Shown: piece by piece, positions 34,295 to 43,212 of the stretch
Position numbering within the stretch: position 1 is the stretch's first letter
Layout: every line of letters begins with the position of its first letter
Assembly (NCBI RefSeq): GCF_014873945.1
Contig: NZ_JADBEC010000002.1
Coordinates: 62,001 to 126,000 of the forward strand
DNA from: Rhizobium viscosum
GTDB lineage: Bacteria > Pseudomonadota > Alphaproteobacteria > Rhizobiales > Rhizobiaceae
Reading direction: 5' to 3'
DNA length: 64,000 bases
Position numbers and translations under genes: made by a program
Notes under the pieces: model-generated
The model's database searches: none
Told to the model about the DNA's origin: nothing
What the model saw: the letters and a program-made list of their open reading frames with translations, nothing else

Positions 34295-34775
34295 TCGGCC
34301 TCCAAAGTGTGAGGCGGGCCGGACAGGTTGGGCGCTCGTCTGCCATTCGTCGGCCATGGCGGGAAACCGGAAAAATCGCCATGTTCGCCATCCCCGTCGC
34401 GTCCGGTTGACACGGCCCGCGCTCGGCAAAGGGAATGTGCGTGGCGTCAGAAGGTTCCCGTCAGGCTGCTGGAGGTGGATCAGGCTGGCTTGCAATACCG
34501 TCGGGTCGTTCTTACTTACCGGCCTATCACCCCTATCGGTTTGGTGTGGCTCAGGGAACGACGCGTAACCTCTCTGAGAGGTGTACGCGCTTCAGCCAGA
34601 ACCTTTGCAGATATCGACTGCTGGCCGTTCAGCACATGATGCAGCCACACTGACGCAACGCGGCGGCAAAGGGCGATCCTCTGATCGTTTCAGTCAAGCT
34701 CCCTTCGTGCGCCATTTGCGCGGAACAAATGCCGCCACCGAGCGGGCTCGACACCAGCATTCGAAAGGAGAAAAC
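34295..34775. other. 481-base gap between xthA and rpsU
   Basis: No gene with a convincing start site and protein-like composition is seen on either strand. It holds the xthA ribosome site at its low end, a strong hairpin at 34562-34589 and the rpsU leader with AAAGGAG at its high end. The size leaves room for a small RNA, but no promoter-terminator pair can be assigned by eye. Confidence 0.5.
34562..34589. other. strong 12-bp hairpin upstream of rpsU
   Basis: CGCGTAACCTCT (34562-34573) pairs with AGAGGT-G-TACGCG (34577-34589) around a CTG loop with a single bulged G. No T-run follows. It sits 187 bases before the rpsU start. It could be part of a leader, a small RNA or a protein site. Confidence 0.4.
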
Positions 34776-35012
34776 ATGCAGGTCATCGTCAGAGACAACA
34801 ATGTTGAACAGGCTCTTCGCGCCCTGAAGAAGAAGATGCAACGCGAAGGGCTATTTCGCGAAATGAAGGAGCGCCGGGCCTACGAAAAACCCTCCGAGCG
34901 GCGCGTCCGCGAAAAAGCCCAGGCAATTGCCCGACAGCGCAAGGCTGCCCGCAAGAAGATGCAGCGCGAAGGGCTTCTGCCGGCCGCAAGACGCCGCGCG
35001 TCCACACGCTGA
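34776..35012 (+). CDS. rpsU: 30S ribosomal protein S21
   Basis: This 78-residue basic protein matches S21: 'MQVIVRDNNVEQALRALKKKMQREGLFREMKERRAYEKPSERR', then the alphaproteobacterial Arg/Lys-rich extension. S21 sits on the 30S platform near the anti-Shine-Dalgarno helix and affects initiation. AAAGGAG precedes the ATG. Rhizobia often carry more than one rpsU copy, and a chromid copy may be an accessory form. A hairpin terminator follows. Confidence 0.95.
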   Translation: MQVIVRDNNVEQALRALKKKMQREGLFREMKERRAYEKPSERRVREKAQAIARQRKAARKKMQREGLLPAARRRASTR

Positions 35013-35020
35013 TGGCAGCG

Positions 35021-35052
35021 GCGCCGCCGCAATATGCCGGCGGCGCTTTATT
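35021..35052 (+). terminator. rho-independent-type terminator after rpsU
   Basis: GCGCCGCCG (35021-35029) and CGGCGGCGC (35038-35046) form a perfect 9-bp GC stem with an 8-base loop, followed by TTTATT. It starts 9 bases after the rpsU stop and ends just before the ribosome site of the next small gene. Confidence 0.75.
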
Positions 35053-35080
35053 CTGGCCCTCTATTCTGGAAAGGGACATC

Positions 35081-35275
35081 ATGGAAGAGTTGCGTAGTTT
35101 GACGGTTTCCGATGATCGGCTTGACGACTGCCGCGAGGCTATCGGACCGGATCTGCAGGATTTGATCGATGCGAGCGTCGCCTCCGGCTTTACGATCGAG
35201 GAAACATTGATCGCGATCAGCGAATTGGTGGCAGAAGATTTCGCCGCGGCGATGAAGCTCCCGAGCGTTCACTGA
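35081..35275 (+). CDS. small acidic protein downstream of rpsU
   Basis: This 64-residue helical protein starts with 'MEELRSLTVSDDRLDDCREAIGPDLQDLIDASVASGFTIEETLIAISELVAEDF'. GGAAAGGGA lies upstream of the ATG. Its helical core resembles the 87-residue product at 32160-32423. No function is known to me. The rpsU terminator lies in front of it, so it depends on read-through or its own promoter. Confidence 0.65.
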   Translation: MEELRSLTVSDDRLDDCREAIGPDLQDLIDASVASGFTIEETLIAISELVAEDFAAAMKLPSVH

Positions 35276-35326
35276 GGCGAAAGATCAGAGAATGGGTGAT
35301 CCGCGAGACGCTGGAGATTTGATCAC

Positions 35327-36595
35327 TCAAGCGCGCGACACGCGATCGCGAGACGGTGCACCGTGACTGTCGCCCGCTTTTTCTTCTTCATCGAGGGCAT
35401 TTTGCATTTCCTCGAGAACTCGAATGAGCGGCGAGGTCGCCGGCATTTTGCCGTCTGAGGAGACTATGTCGGAAGCAATATCGGCGGGCGTTTTCTGGCC
35501 CGTTCGCGATAGCACCGGCAGCAGGCTGACGATGAGTGAGGCGAAGAACTTCTTTCGCCGTTCGGCGACCTCTGCCAACAGGAAGCAAAGGATGAAGCAG
35601 GCGACGAGCAGGGTTGCCGCCATCGGAACCTGCTCCTCGACCGGATGCAGGAAGGAGGCAAACATGAGGATGAGCGGCTGGTGGACAAGATAGAGCGTAA
35701 AACTGCCGCCAGCCAGCCATTTGATCGCCGGGCCTGTCTTCTTGAACAGTACCGGAGCCGGGTAAAGCAACGACGCTGCGCCGATGAGGTGCAGGACCAC
35801 GGCAATACCGATCAGGTTGAAGTAGACGAAATTGATCGCTTCCTGAGACAGTGACCAAGTCTCATACATATTGGTCGCAGCGCGATCGGCGAAAAATTTC
35901 AGGCTGAAGAACAGCAAAAGCGATGCGACGATCATTGCGATGGAGATTGGGCGCCGAAATGGCGGACGTTCGATGACGCACTTCATCGTCAACCAGCCCA
36001 TGAGCCACAGCGGCATATACATCAGGATTTTCGGGCCGGCGACCGCGGCCCAGAGGCACAACAATGGTATTTTCGCGCGCCGCGGCGAAAAGGCAAATAG
36101 CCCGAAGAACAGGTAGTACTGAACTTCGAAGCCCAGCGACCAGTATGGTTCGCCGCTGCCAAAAACGGCATGCGCAAACCACAACTGATTGGTGAAGGTC
36201 ACATAGGCGAGCGCCGCTTCGACTGATACCGGAGTGAAAAATCCGGTATTGATGAAGTCATAGTAAAAGGCGTTCGCGTGCATTCCGATGCTGTCGGCTA
36301 CGAAGATCACCGCAATCGCCAGCAGAGCGACTGGCATTATTCGAGCGAGACGAGCGACGAGATATACGCGCCACTCCTTTTCGCTCACTTGCCCGACGTA
36401 GCTGATGACAAATCCTGAGAGAACAAAGAAAACTGCGACTGCCTCCCGTCCCCAACCAAGAGGTCCGATCTTGATGGAGGGGAGCAGGAAAACATGCGCA
36501 TGGGAGAGAAATACGACAACGGCTGCGCCTAGCCGCAGCAGATCAAGATAGATGGAAAGATTGCTGTCAATCTTCCTGCCTTCGATCGCGCTCAT
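35327..36595 (-). CDS. acyltransferase family 3 membrane protein (OafA/ExoZ-like)
   Basis: This roughly 422-residue protein has ten or so membrane helices. It shows the AT3 start 'LSIYLDLLRLGAAVVVFLSHAHVF' (Arg and His of the R-x10-H motif) and 'FFVLSGFVISYVG'. Such proteins transfer acetyl or other acyl groups onto sugars on the outer side of the inner membrane. No SGNH domain is fused; a cytoplasmic tail of about 60 residues follows the last helix. The start at 36595 is the one beginning 'MSAIEGRKID'; longer frames are possible but lack a ribosome site. Confidence 0.87.
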   Translation of the reverse strand: MSAIEGRKIDSNLSIYLDLLRLGAAVVVFLSHAHVFLLPSIKIGPLGWGREAVAVFFVLSGFVISYVGQVSEKEWRVYLVARLARIMPVALLAIAVIFVADSIGMHANAFYYDFINTGFFTPVSVEAALAYVTFTNQLWFAHAVFGSGEPYWSLGFEVQYYLFFGLFAFSPRRAKIPLLCLWAAVAGPKILMYMPLWLMGWLTMKCVIERPPFRRPISIAMIVASLLLFFSLKFFADRAATNMYETWSLSQEAINFVYFNLIGIAVVLHLIGAASLLYPAPVLFKKTGPAIKWLAGGSFTLYLVHQPLILMFASFLHPVEEQVPMAATLLVACFILCFLLAEVAERRKKFFASLIVSLLPVLSRTGQKTPADIASDIVSSDGKMPATSPLIRVLEEMQNALDEEEKAGDSHGAPSRDRVSRA

Positions 36596-36789
36596 ACCTA
36601 ATTTCCCGCCGATGACAAAGCGCATGTTCAGTTGATAGCCGCTTTGTTCAGGAACTGATTTCCGCGCGGATGCGCGAGGGCGCATTCGATCAAGCAAACC
36701 TTTTAAAATGTTTACCGAATAAGCTTAAATATTGAGGAAGCGGTTGATATCAGCAGGAATATCGCGTCATGCGGGTGTTGATCTATTCG

Positions 36790-37419
36790 CTACAGCCGCC
36801 CTACCCAGGCTGCCGTATATTCGGACAATCGCCGCATATGGTCGCCAGCGGAATATCCGGAGATTTTCTTGCGCGGCTTGAGATCGTGGTCGCCATCTTC
36901 CAGCCAGAGCAGATCGATCTGATCTGAGAGCGAGTAGGTTGCGACCTCTTCCCTTGATCCGAAGGGATCACGCGTTCCCTGGCAGATCAGTGTCGGCGTT
37001 TGCAGGCTTTCCAGATGCGCGGTGCGAAGCTGGTCCGGCTTTCCCGGCGGGTGAAACGGATATCCGAGGCAAAGCAGGCCCCGGATTTTCTTCGCCGCCA
37101 AAGTCTCGTCTGCGATCATGCTTGCGACACGACCGCCCATCGACTTGCCCCCGATGACCAGGTTGCCGGCATTGAGTTCACCGATCGCTGCGCGATATTC
37201 GCCGAGCAGATGGTCTGCACGAGGAGGCGGCTTTACCGCACCGGTCTGACGACGCTGGGCCATATAGGCAAATTCGAATCGCGCCACCTTGAAGCCGCCG
37301 TCTGCGAGCGCTTTCGATAGATCGGTCATCGACGCAGAATCCATCGCTCCGCCTGCACCATGAGCAAGGAGGACGGTGAAACTTGCCGTTTCCGGTCCCG
37401 AAATCAAAAAGCTCGTCAT
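36790..37419 (-). CDS. alpha/beta hydrolase (KANL3/Tex30-like dienelactone hydrolase fold)
   Basis: This 209-residue hydrolase has the nucleophile elbow GKSMGG, an early 'LLAHGAGGAMDS' oxyanion loop, a late Asp in 'CQGTRDPFG' and the His in 'EDGDHDLKPRK'. This set matches the Tex30/KANL3-like family, whose substrates are unknown. It is cytoplasmic, with a GGAG site 5 bases before the ATG. It stands alone and divergent from minC across 312 bases. Confidence 0.82.
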   Translation of the reverse strand: MTSFLISGPETASFTVLLAHGAGGAMDSASMTDLSKALADGGFKVARFEFAYMAQRRQTGAVKPPPRADHLLGEYRAAIGELNAGNLVIGGKSMGGRVASMIADETLAAKKIRGLLCLGYPFHPPGKPDQLRTAHLESLQTPTLICQGTRDPFGSREEVATYSLSDQIDLLWLEDGDHDLKPRKKISGYSAGDHMRRLSEYTAAWVGRL

Positions 37420-37731
37420 TTCTTCTCCGCGTCATTGATGTGAGTCTGTCATACAGGCGTCGGTACTCTGCGAGCGAAGATGCGAGCTTAGCAAGAGCAT
37501 GGCCCTCATTCGACCGAAGGCTTTTCCGTTTCCATTGCCCCAAAAAATCAAGCAAGGCCCTGATTTTTCGAGCAAAAGGCTGAAGTATAACCCGCATGAG
37601 GTACGACGTTCAGTGGATTGTTCGGTACCGTTTCAGGTAGCCATTTTTTGGCTCCATCAGCTCTGCGTTAACGATTTGTTAACCATGAAGCAGCTAAAGC
37701 TTTTAAACCGAAATTAACCAAGTTTACTAAC
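37420..37731. other. divergent gap between the hydrolase gene and minC
   Basis: No gene is seen in these 312 bases. The high end is AT-rich and holds the CtrA-type site at 37668-37682 and the minC leader. The low end carries the hydrolase ribosome site. Confidence 0.55.
37668..37682 (+). promoter_or_regulatory. CtrA-binding site (TTAA-N7-TTAA) upstream of minC
   Basis: TTAACGATTTGTTAA is an exact match to the CtrA box, two TTAA half-sites 7 bases apart. It lies 49 bases before the minC GTG, where it could overlap a promoter. CtrA is the cell-cycle master regulator of alphaproteobacteria. Control of Min genes by CtrA is reported for Sinorhizobium meliloti as I recall, so the position makes biological sense. 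Confidence 0.7.
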
Positions 37732-38475
37732 GTGTTAACCGAAGCGCGCTCCATTCGCATCAAAGGCAGATCGTTTCTTGCGGTCGTGCTGACGCCCGAT
37801 CTGCCATTCGAGGACTGGCTTGTGCGCCTCGACGACCTCGCTGCGCGTTCCGCTGGGTTTTTCCTCGGCAGGCCGGTGGTTCTGGATGTCAGTGAACTCG
37901 GGCTCGATCGTGTCGCCCTCAAGGAAATGGTTGCGGCTCTCGGGCAGCGTGGCGTCAGGGTGATGGGTATTGAAGGCGCACGGCCATCGCAGCTCGACGC
38001 CAGCATGCCACCGGGCATGGTTGGTGGGCGCCCGGCTGCTGACGTGGAGATGCCCGCAGCTGATGCCCAGGCGCAAGCGCAGAAGCCAGCTAAGGCGCAG
38101 CCGGCCGAAGTGCGGGAAGTCGTTGCACCGGTTGTTCGTGCCGCTCCGTCTTCGCTGGTGCTGCATGAGCCGGTGCGCTCCGGTCAATCGATCGTTTTCC
38201 CCGAAGGGGACGTAACGGTTATCGGATCCATCGCTTCGGGAGCTGAAGTGATCGCTGGTGGTTCGATCCACGTTTATGGTGCGCTTCGTGGACGCGCACT
38301 CGCCGGATCGATCGGCAATTCGGCGGCGCGAATCTTCTGCCGCAAGCTGGAGGCCGAGCTTCTGGCGATCGACGGGATTTACAAGACCGCTGACGATCTG
38401 CCGGCGGAACTGCGCGGCCAGCCTGCGCAATTATGGCTTGAGAATGATGCGATCATGGCGTCGCGACTAATTTAA
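37732..38475 (+). CDS. minC: septum site-determining protein MinC
   Basis: This 247-residue FtsZ assembly inhibitor has an N-terminal domain (about residues 1-105, 'SIRIKGRSFLAVVLTPD') and an Ala/Pro/Gln-rich linker (about 105-140). A C-terminal beta-helix domain follows ('SGQSIVFPEGDVTVIGSIASGAEVIAGGSIHVYGALRGRALAG') and binds MinD. The start is a GTG; rhizobial homologues begin a few residues earlier, but no ATG exists upstream in frame and no clear ribosome site is seen, so translation may be weak. It is the first gene of minCDE. Confidence 0.95.
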   Translation: MLTEARSIRIKGRSFLAVVLTPDLPFEDWLVRLDDLAARSAGFFLGRPVVLDVSELGLDRVALKEMVAALGQRGVRVMGIEGARPSQLDASMPPGMVGGRPAADVEMPAADAQAQAQKPAKAQPAEVREVVAPVVRAAPSSLVLHEPVRSGQSIVFPEGDVTVIGSIASGAEVIAGGSIHVYGALRGRALAGSIGNSAARIFCRKLEAELLAIDGIYKTADDLPAELRGQPAQLWLENDAIMASRLI

Positions 38476-38504
38476 CGGGTGAATGGTTCAAACAGGAGAG
38501 GGAT

Positions 38505-39320
38505 ATGGGAAAGGTCATTGTTGTAACCTCGGGTAAGGGTGGCGTTGGCAAGACAACCTCGACTGCAGCGTTGGGGGCCGCGCTGGCGCAAAGAAACGAG
38601 AAGGTCGTGGTCGTCGATTTCGACGTTGGTCTTCGCAACCTCGATCTCGTCATGGGCGCCGAGCGCAGGGTCGTCTATGACATGATCAATGTCATTCAGG
38701 GCGACGCCAAGCTGACCCAGGCGCTGATCCGTGACAAGCGCCTCGAAACGCTTTTCCTGCTGCCGGCATCCCAGACCCGCGACAAGGACTGCCTTACCGA
38801 AGAAGGCGTCGAGCGCGTCATCACCGAGCTTAAGAAGCATTTCGACTGGGTCATCTGCGACAGCCCGGCCGGTATCGAACGTGGTGCAACGCTTGCTATG
38901 CGGCACGCCGATATCGCTGTTATCGTCACCAATCCGGAAGTTTCCTCGGTACGCGATTCCGATCGCATCATCGGTCTTCTGGATGCCAAGACGGAAAAGG
39001 CGGAGCGCGGCGAGCGCATCGAAAAGCATCTGCTTCTCACCCGCTACGATGTCACCCGTGCCGAACGCGGCGATATGCTGAAAGTGGATGACGTGCTCGA
39101 GATCCTGTCGATCCCGCTGCTCGGTATCATCCCGGAAAGCATGGATGTGTTGCGTGCGTCCAACCTTGGCGCTCCGGTGACGCTTGCAGATCAGAGCAGT
39201 GCCCCGGCCAAGGCCTATTTCGAAGCGGTCCGCCGCCTTAATGGTGAGGTTCTTCCGGTTTCGATCCCTGGCGAGAAGCGTGGTCTGTTTGGCAAGATCT
39301 TCGGACGGAGGGCAGCATGA
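38505..39320 (+). CDS. minD: septum site-determining ATPase MinD
   Basis: This 271-residue ParA/MinD-type ATPase has the deviant Walker A GKGGVGKTT at residues 10-18 with signature Lys11, 'VVVDFDVGLRNLDLVMG', and a C-terminal amphipathic helix ('KRGLFGKIFGRR') that anchors it to the membrane. It recruits MinC to poles and is displaced by MinE. A GGAGAGG site lies upstream, and minE overlaps by 4 bases. Confidence 0.97.
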   Translation: MGKVIVVTSGKGGVGKTTSTAALGAALAQRNEKVVVVDFDVGLRNLDLVMGAERRVVYDMINVIQGDAKLTQALIRDKRLETLFLLPASQTRDKDCLTEEGVERVITELKKHFDWVICDSPAGIERGATLAMRHADIAVIVTNPEVSSVRDSDRIIGLLDAKTEKAERGERIEKHLLLTRYDVTRAERGDMLKVDDVLEILSIPLLGIIPESMDVLRASNLGAPVTLADQSSAPAKAYFEAVRRLNGEVLPVSIPGEKRGLFGKIFGRRAA

Positions 39321-39574
39321 GCGTATTCGATTTCTTTCAGAAAAAGAAAACTGCGCCGGTCGCACGTGAGCGTCTGCAACTGCTTCTGGCACATGAACGC
39401 ATTTCTCCCGGATCGGACCTCGTTTCGATCCTCCGAGAGGAGATCCTTGCTGTCATCGCCAAGCATGTCGAAATCGAAGGCGATCGCCTGCAGATCAGGA
39501 TCGATCGCGGCGAGAACGTCTCGATCCTCGAAATCGACGTCGAGATCCCCGCCAAGGCCGCCCGGGCGGCTTGA
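39317..39574 (+). CDS. minE: cell division topological specificity factor MinE
   Basis: This 85-residue protein starts with the membrane-targeting and MinD-activating segment ('MSVFDFFQKKKTAPVARERLQLLLAHER'), followed by the dimerisation domain ('ILAVIAKHVEIEGDRLQIRIDRGENVSILEIDVEIP'). It stimulates MinD ATPase and restricts MinCD to poles. Its ATG overlaps the minD stop by 4 bases. Confidence 0.96.
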   Translation: MSVFDFFQKKKTAPVARERLQLLLAHERISPGSDLVSILREEILAVIAKHVEIEGDRLQIRIDRGENVSILEIDVEIPAKAARAA

Positions 39575-39591
39575 GGTTCGAGCTTATTTAT

Positions 39592-39615
39592 CCGGGAGAC
39601 CGAAATGTCTCCCGG
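39592..39615. terminator. 9-bp hairpin after minE
   Basis: CCGGGAGAC (39592-39600) pairs with GTCTCCCGG (39607-39615) across a 6-base loop, 17 bases after the minE stop. No T-run follows on the plus strand, so it may need help from Rho. On the minus strand it is followed by an AT-rich stretch and could also end the RpiR gene transcript. Confidence 0.5.
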
Positions 39616-39626
39616 GACAGTCCCAC

Positions 39627-39676
39627 GTCTCTCACGGTGGCGGATTTCTGGCCTTACAGGATCACCGGTGAGAGAC
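39627..39676. repeat. long imperfect inverted repeat at the rpiR-type gene end
   Basis: GTCTCTCACGGTG (39627-39639) pairs with CACCGGTGAGAGAC (39663-39676) with one bulged base and a 23-base loop. The right arm lies in the 3' coding end of the regulator gene and the loop contains its stop codon. Together with the hairpin just before it, it forms a two-hairpin block between convergent genes. Confidence 0.4.
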
Positions 39677-40541
39677 CGCAGTCCGCGCGGAAAGCCTTGA
39701 AGGTACCAAGCGCCCGCAGCGAACGGCCGTCATCGATAGCGGCCAGGTCGAGAATGACGGCGTTGGCGATCGTCATGGGAACGACAAGCGATTGGGACTC
39801 GCCGGCTTCGCCGCGGGAAACCGAGATCTGCCGGTCGGGTGCAGGATCGATGCGGGCGCTAAGCAGATCAGTCAGCGCCAGGACCTTGGCGCCTCTTTCT
39901 GCGGCGATCTTTCGGATCTGGTGGATGAGCGGCGAGGCTTTGCGGAAGGCGAGCAGCCAGACCACGTCGCCAGGTCCCAAAGTCGCCAGCGCTTCGGCGA
40001 TCAGATGCATCTGGCTGGCGAGATCGACTGCCGGATAGCCCGAGCGATTGAGCCTCAGCGCGATGAGCGAGGCTAAGGCGGCAGAATGACCACGCCCGAA
40101 GACGAAGACCCGCCGGCAATCGCGCAGCACTTCCGAAAAACCTCTGATATCGGCGTCGGAGACGGCGTTGCGCACCTGCTGGAGGGCAGCAATCTCGCTA
40201 TCGAGAACGGAGGAAAGCACACCGCCGTCTTCCGCCCGAACGAGACGGGCGGCCATGCGGGCGACCGGGCTTTCAAAATCGCCGCCGCCTTCGATGAGGT
40301 TCGCCTGCAGAAAGGTCCGGAATTCCGGATAGCCTTTAAAGCCAAGGCGGCGTGCCAGCCGCACCGCCGAGGCCGGGTGCACTCCGGCGCGGAAGGAGAC
40401 CGCCCTGCCGTTTTCCATCGCCGCGCGGATAGGATCCTGCATCATCACGTCGAGAAGGCGCGTATCGGCCTCGGTGAGCTTCGTCGAGTTGCGGCTGATA
40501 AGATCGCCGAGAAGTTGCGGAATCTCGCTTTGTCTTTCCAT
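39654..40541 (-). CDS. RpiR/MurR-family transcriptional regulator (HTH + SIS)
   Basis: This 295-residue regulator has an N-terminal HTH_6 domain (about residues 1-80; 'GVHPASAVRLARRLGFKGYPEFR' is the recognition region) and a C-terminal SIS sugar-phosphate-binding domain (about 130-260; 'RVFVFGRGHSAALASLIALRLNRSG'). Family members respond to phosphosugars. It lies 51 bases after the transporter operon on the same strand and probably controls it in response to an imported phosphate ester or its product. Confidence 0.92.
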   Translation of the reverse strand: MERQSEIPQLLGDLISRNSTKLTEADTRLLDVMMQDPIRAAMENGRAVSFRAGVHPASAVRLARRLGFKGYPEFRTFLQANLIEGGGDFESPVARMAARLVRAEDGGVLSSVLDSEIAALQQVRNAVSDADIRGFSEVLRDCRRVFVFGRGHSAALASLIALRLNRSGYPAVDLASQMHLIAEALATLGPGDVVWLLAFRKASPLIHQIRKIAAERGAKVLALTDLLSARIDPAPDRQISVSRGEAGESQSLVVPMTIANAVILDLAAIDDGRSLRALGTFKAFRADCGLSPVIL

Positions 40542-40592
40542 TGCATCACTTCTTGCGGTTTTCCAAACCGGAACGATCAGCGGCGCCTAAAT

Positions 40593-41629
<1,037 letters not shown>

Positions 41630-41633
<4 letters not shown>

Positions 41634-42400
41634 TGGGCAGTCTCCGCTTCGAAGCGATTGCGGATGGCGATGGCAAGGCTTGGGCGATCTGTCGTGAAGA
41701 CTTTTACACCAAGTGCCAGCACCTTTTCGATCTGCCTGGCGGAGTGGGCCGCCCAGCAACCAAAATCGAGCCCCGCGGCTTCAACTTCAGCCATCAATGT
41801 CGTATCGGCAGTGTCCACGTGGACACCGATTTCCGGGATATTATGGGCCTTCGCGACGTCGATAACGGCCGCTGCCCCGAGCTGACGCAGCACTGGCGGG
41901 CTGACGAGCCAGAGTTTCGGCCGGCTGGTTGCCGCTGAAAGCGCATCCTGCGATTCCACCAGAAAGGAGGAGAAAATCGTCCTTTCGAGCATACCGTGGC
42001 GGGCGAGGGTCTCTACGACATGCGGTACGAAATTCTCATAAGGGCGACCATCGACCCCCGGCTTGATCTCGCAGCGGAAGTCAACCGCGCTGTCGGCATA
42101 GATGGCGCAGAGTTCGGCAAGCGAGATCGGATGTCCGCCGGCGCCGTAGTTGATGACGGCGGCGCGGACCTCCGCCTCGCTCATCGCTGCGATCACGCCG
42201 CTGCGGTCCGTCGTGCCGTCAAGGGTAGCATCGTGATGAACCATGATCGCGCCGTCGGCTGTCGGATGGACGTCGAATTCAACCTCTTCCAGCGCCATTC
42301 TTGCCGTTGCGGCAAAACCGTGTGTCGTGCTGTCGCCGAATTCCAGAGTGCCGCCGCGATGCGAAGCGATGCGTGCCATTCTATGCTTGTCCTTGTTCAT
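41630..42400 (-). CDS. glycerophosphodiester phosphodiesterase (UgpQ-like)
   Basis: This 256-residue cytoplasmic GDPD has 'ASHRGG', 'EVEFDVHPT' and 'MVHHDATLDGTTDRSG', giving the His, Glu, Asp and His that bind metal and attack the diester. The 'FRCEIKPG' strand is also typical. It cleaves glycerophosphodiesters to sn-glycerol 3-phosphate and an alcohol. It is placed inside the importer operon, between permease and ATPase genes, as ugpQ is linked to ugp in E. coli. The importer therefore probably brings in glycerophosphodiesters. Confidence 0.9.
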
Positions 42401-42402
42401 GA

Positions 42403-43212
42403 TTATTTGATCGCGCCGAGCGTGATGCCGCGCACGAGATGGCGCTCGACCAGCAGGAAGCCGAGCAGCACGGGCAGCATGCTGAGGGTGCAGGCCGCCA
42501 TGACGAGTGGCCAATCGACCAGACCTTCGCCGGGATTGATGCGATAAAGGCGAGCGAGACCGATCTGCAGCGTGTAGAGGTCTTCCTTGCCGACGGCGAC
42601 GAGCGGCCAGATGTAGTTGTTCCATTCGGTGATGAAGATGTAGAGGCCCATCGAAAAGATGGCGGGTTTTGCAATCGGCACGATGACCCGCCACAGCACC
42701 TGCAACGGCGTTGCGCCGTCCATATAGGCGGCCTCGTCCAGCGCTTTCGGGATGCCCTTGATATATTGGCGCAGGAAGAAGGCGGCAAAGCCATTCGAGA
42801 TCGCCGGCAGGATGAGCCCGGCATAGGTATCGAGCAAGCCGGCCTTGGCGAGTGTCAGATAGTTCGGGATCAGGCTGATGTGGCTCGGGATCATCAGCGT
42901 GGCGACGGTTGCGCCAAAGAGCAGGTTGCCGCCGCGGAACTGATAGCGCGCGAAGGCGAAGGCGGCCATGGTTGCGACCGTAATTCCGAGCAGCGTCACC
43001 AGCCCCGACACGATGATGCTGTTCAAGAGATAGCGGGCGAAATTGTATTCGGCGACGGCGCGGACATAGTTGTCGAGGGTGAACTCGTACTGGCCAGTGT
43101 AATAGGACTGCGCTGTCTCGAAGGACATCCAGATCGAGTAGAGCACAGGCGACAGGAAGATCAGGCCGGCAACAAGCGCGAGCCCGGTCACCAGACGATT
43201 CTTAAGCTTCAT
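42403..43212 (-). CDS. UgpE-like permease
   Basis: This 269-residue permease of the MalG/UgpE group has six helices, a substrate-binding-protein loop 'SFETAQSYYTGQYEFTLDNYVRAV' and the EAA loop 'YMDGATPLQVLWRVIVPIAKPA'. It is encoded 2 bases before the GDPD gene and overlaps the partner permease gene by 11 bases. Confidence 0.92.
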   Translation of the reverse strand: MKLKNRLVTGLALVAGLIFLSPVLYSIWMSFETAQSYYTGQYEFTLDNYVRAVAEYNFARYLLNSIIVSGLVTLLGITVATMAAFAFARYQFRGGNLLFGATVATLMIPSHISLIPNYLTLAKAGLLDTYAGLILPAISNGFAAFFLRQYIKGIPKALDEAAYMDGATPLQVLWRVIVPIAKPAIFSMGLYIFITEWNNYIWPLVAVGKEDLYTLQIGLARLYRINPGEGLVDWPLVMAACTLSMLPVLLGFLLVERHLVRGITLGAIK

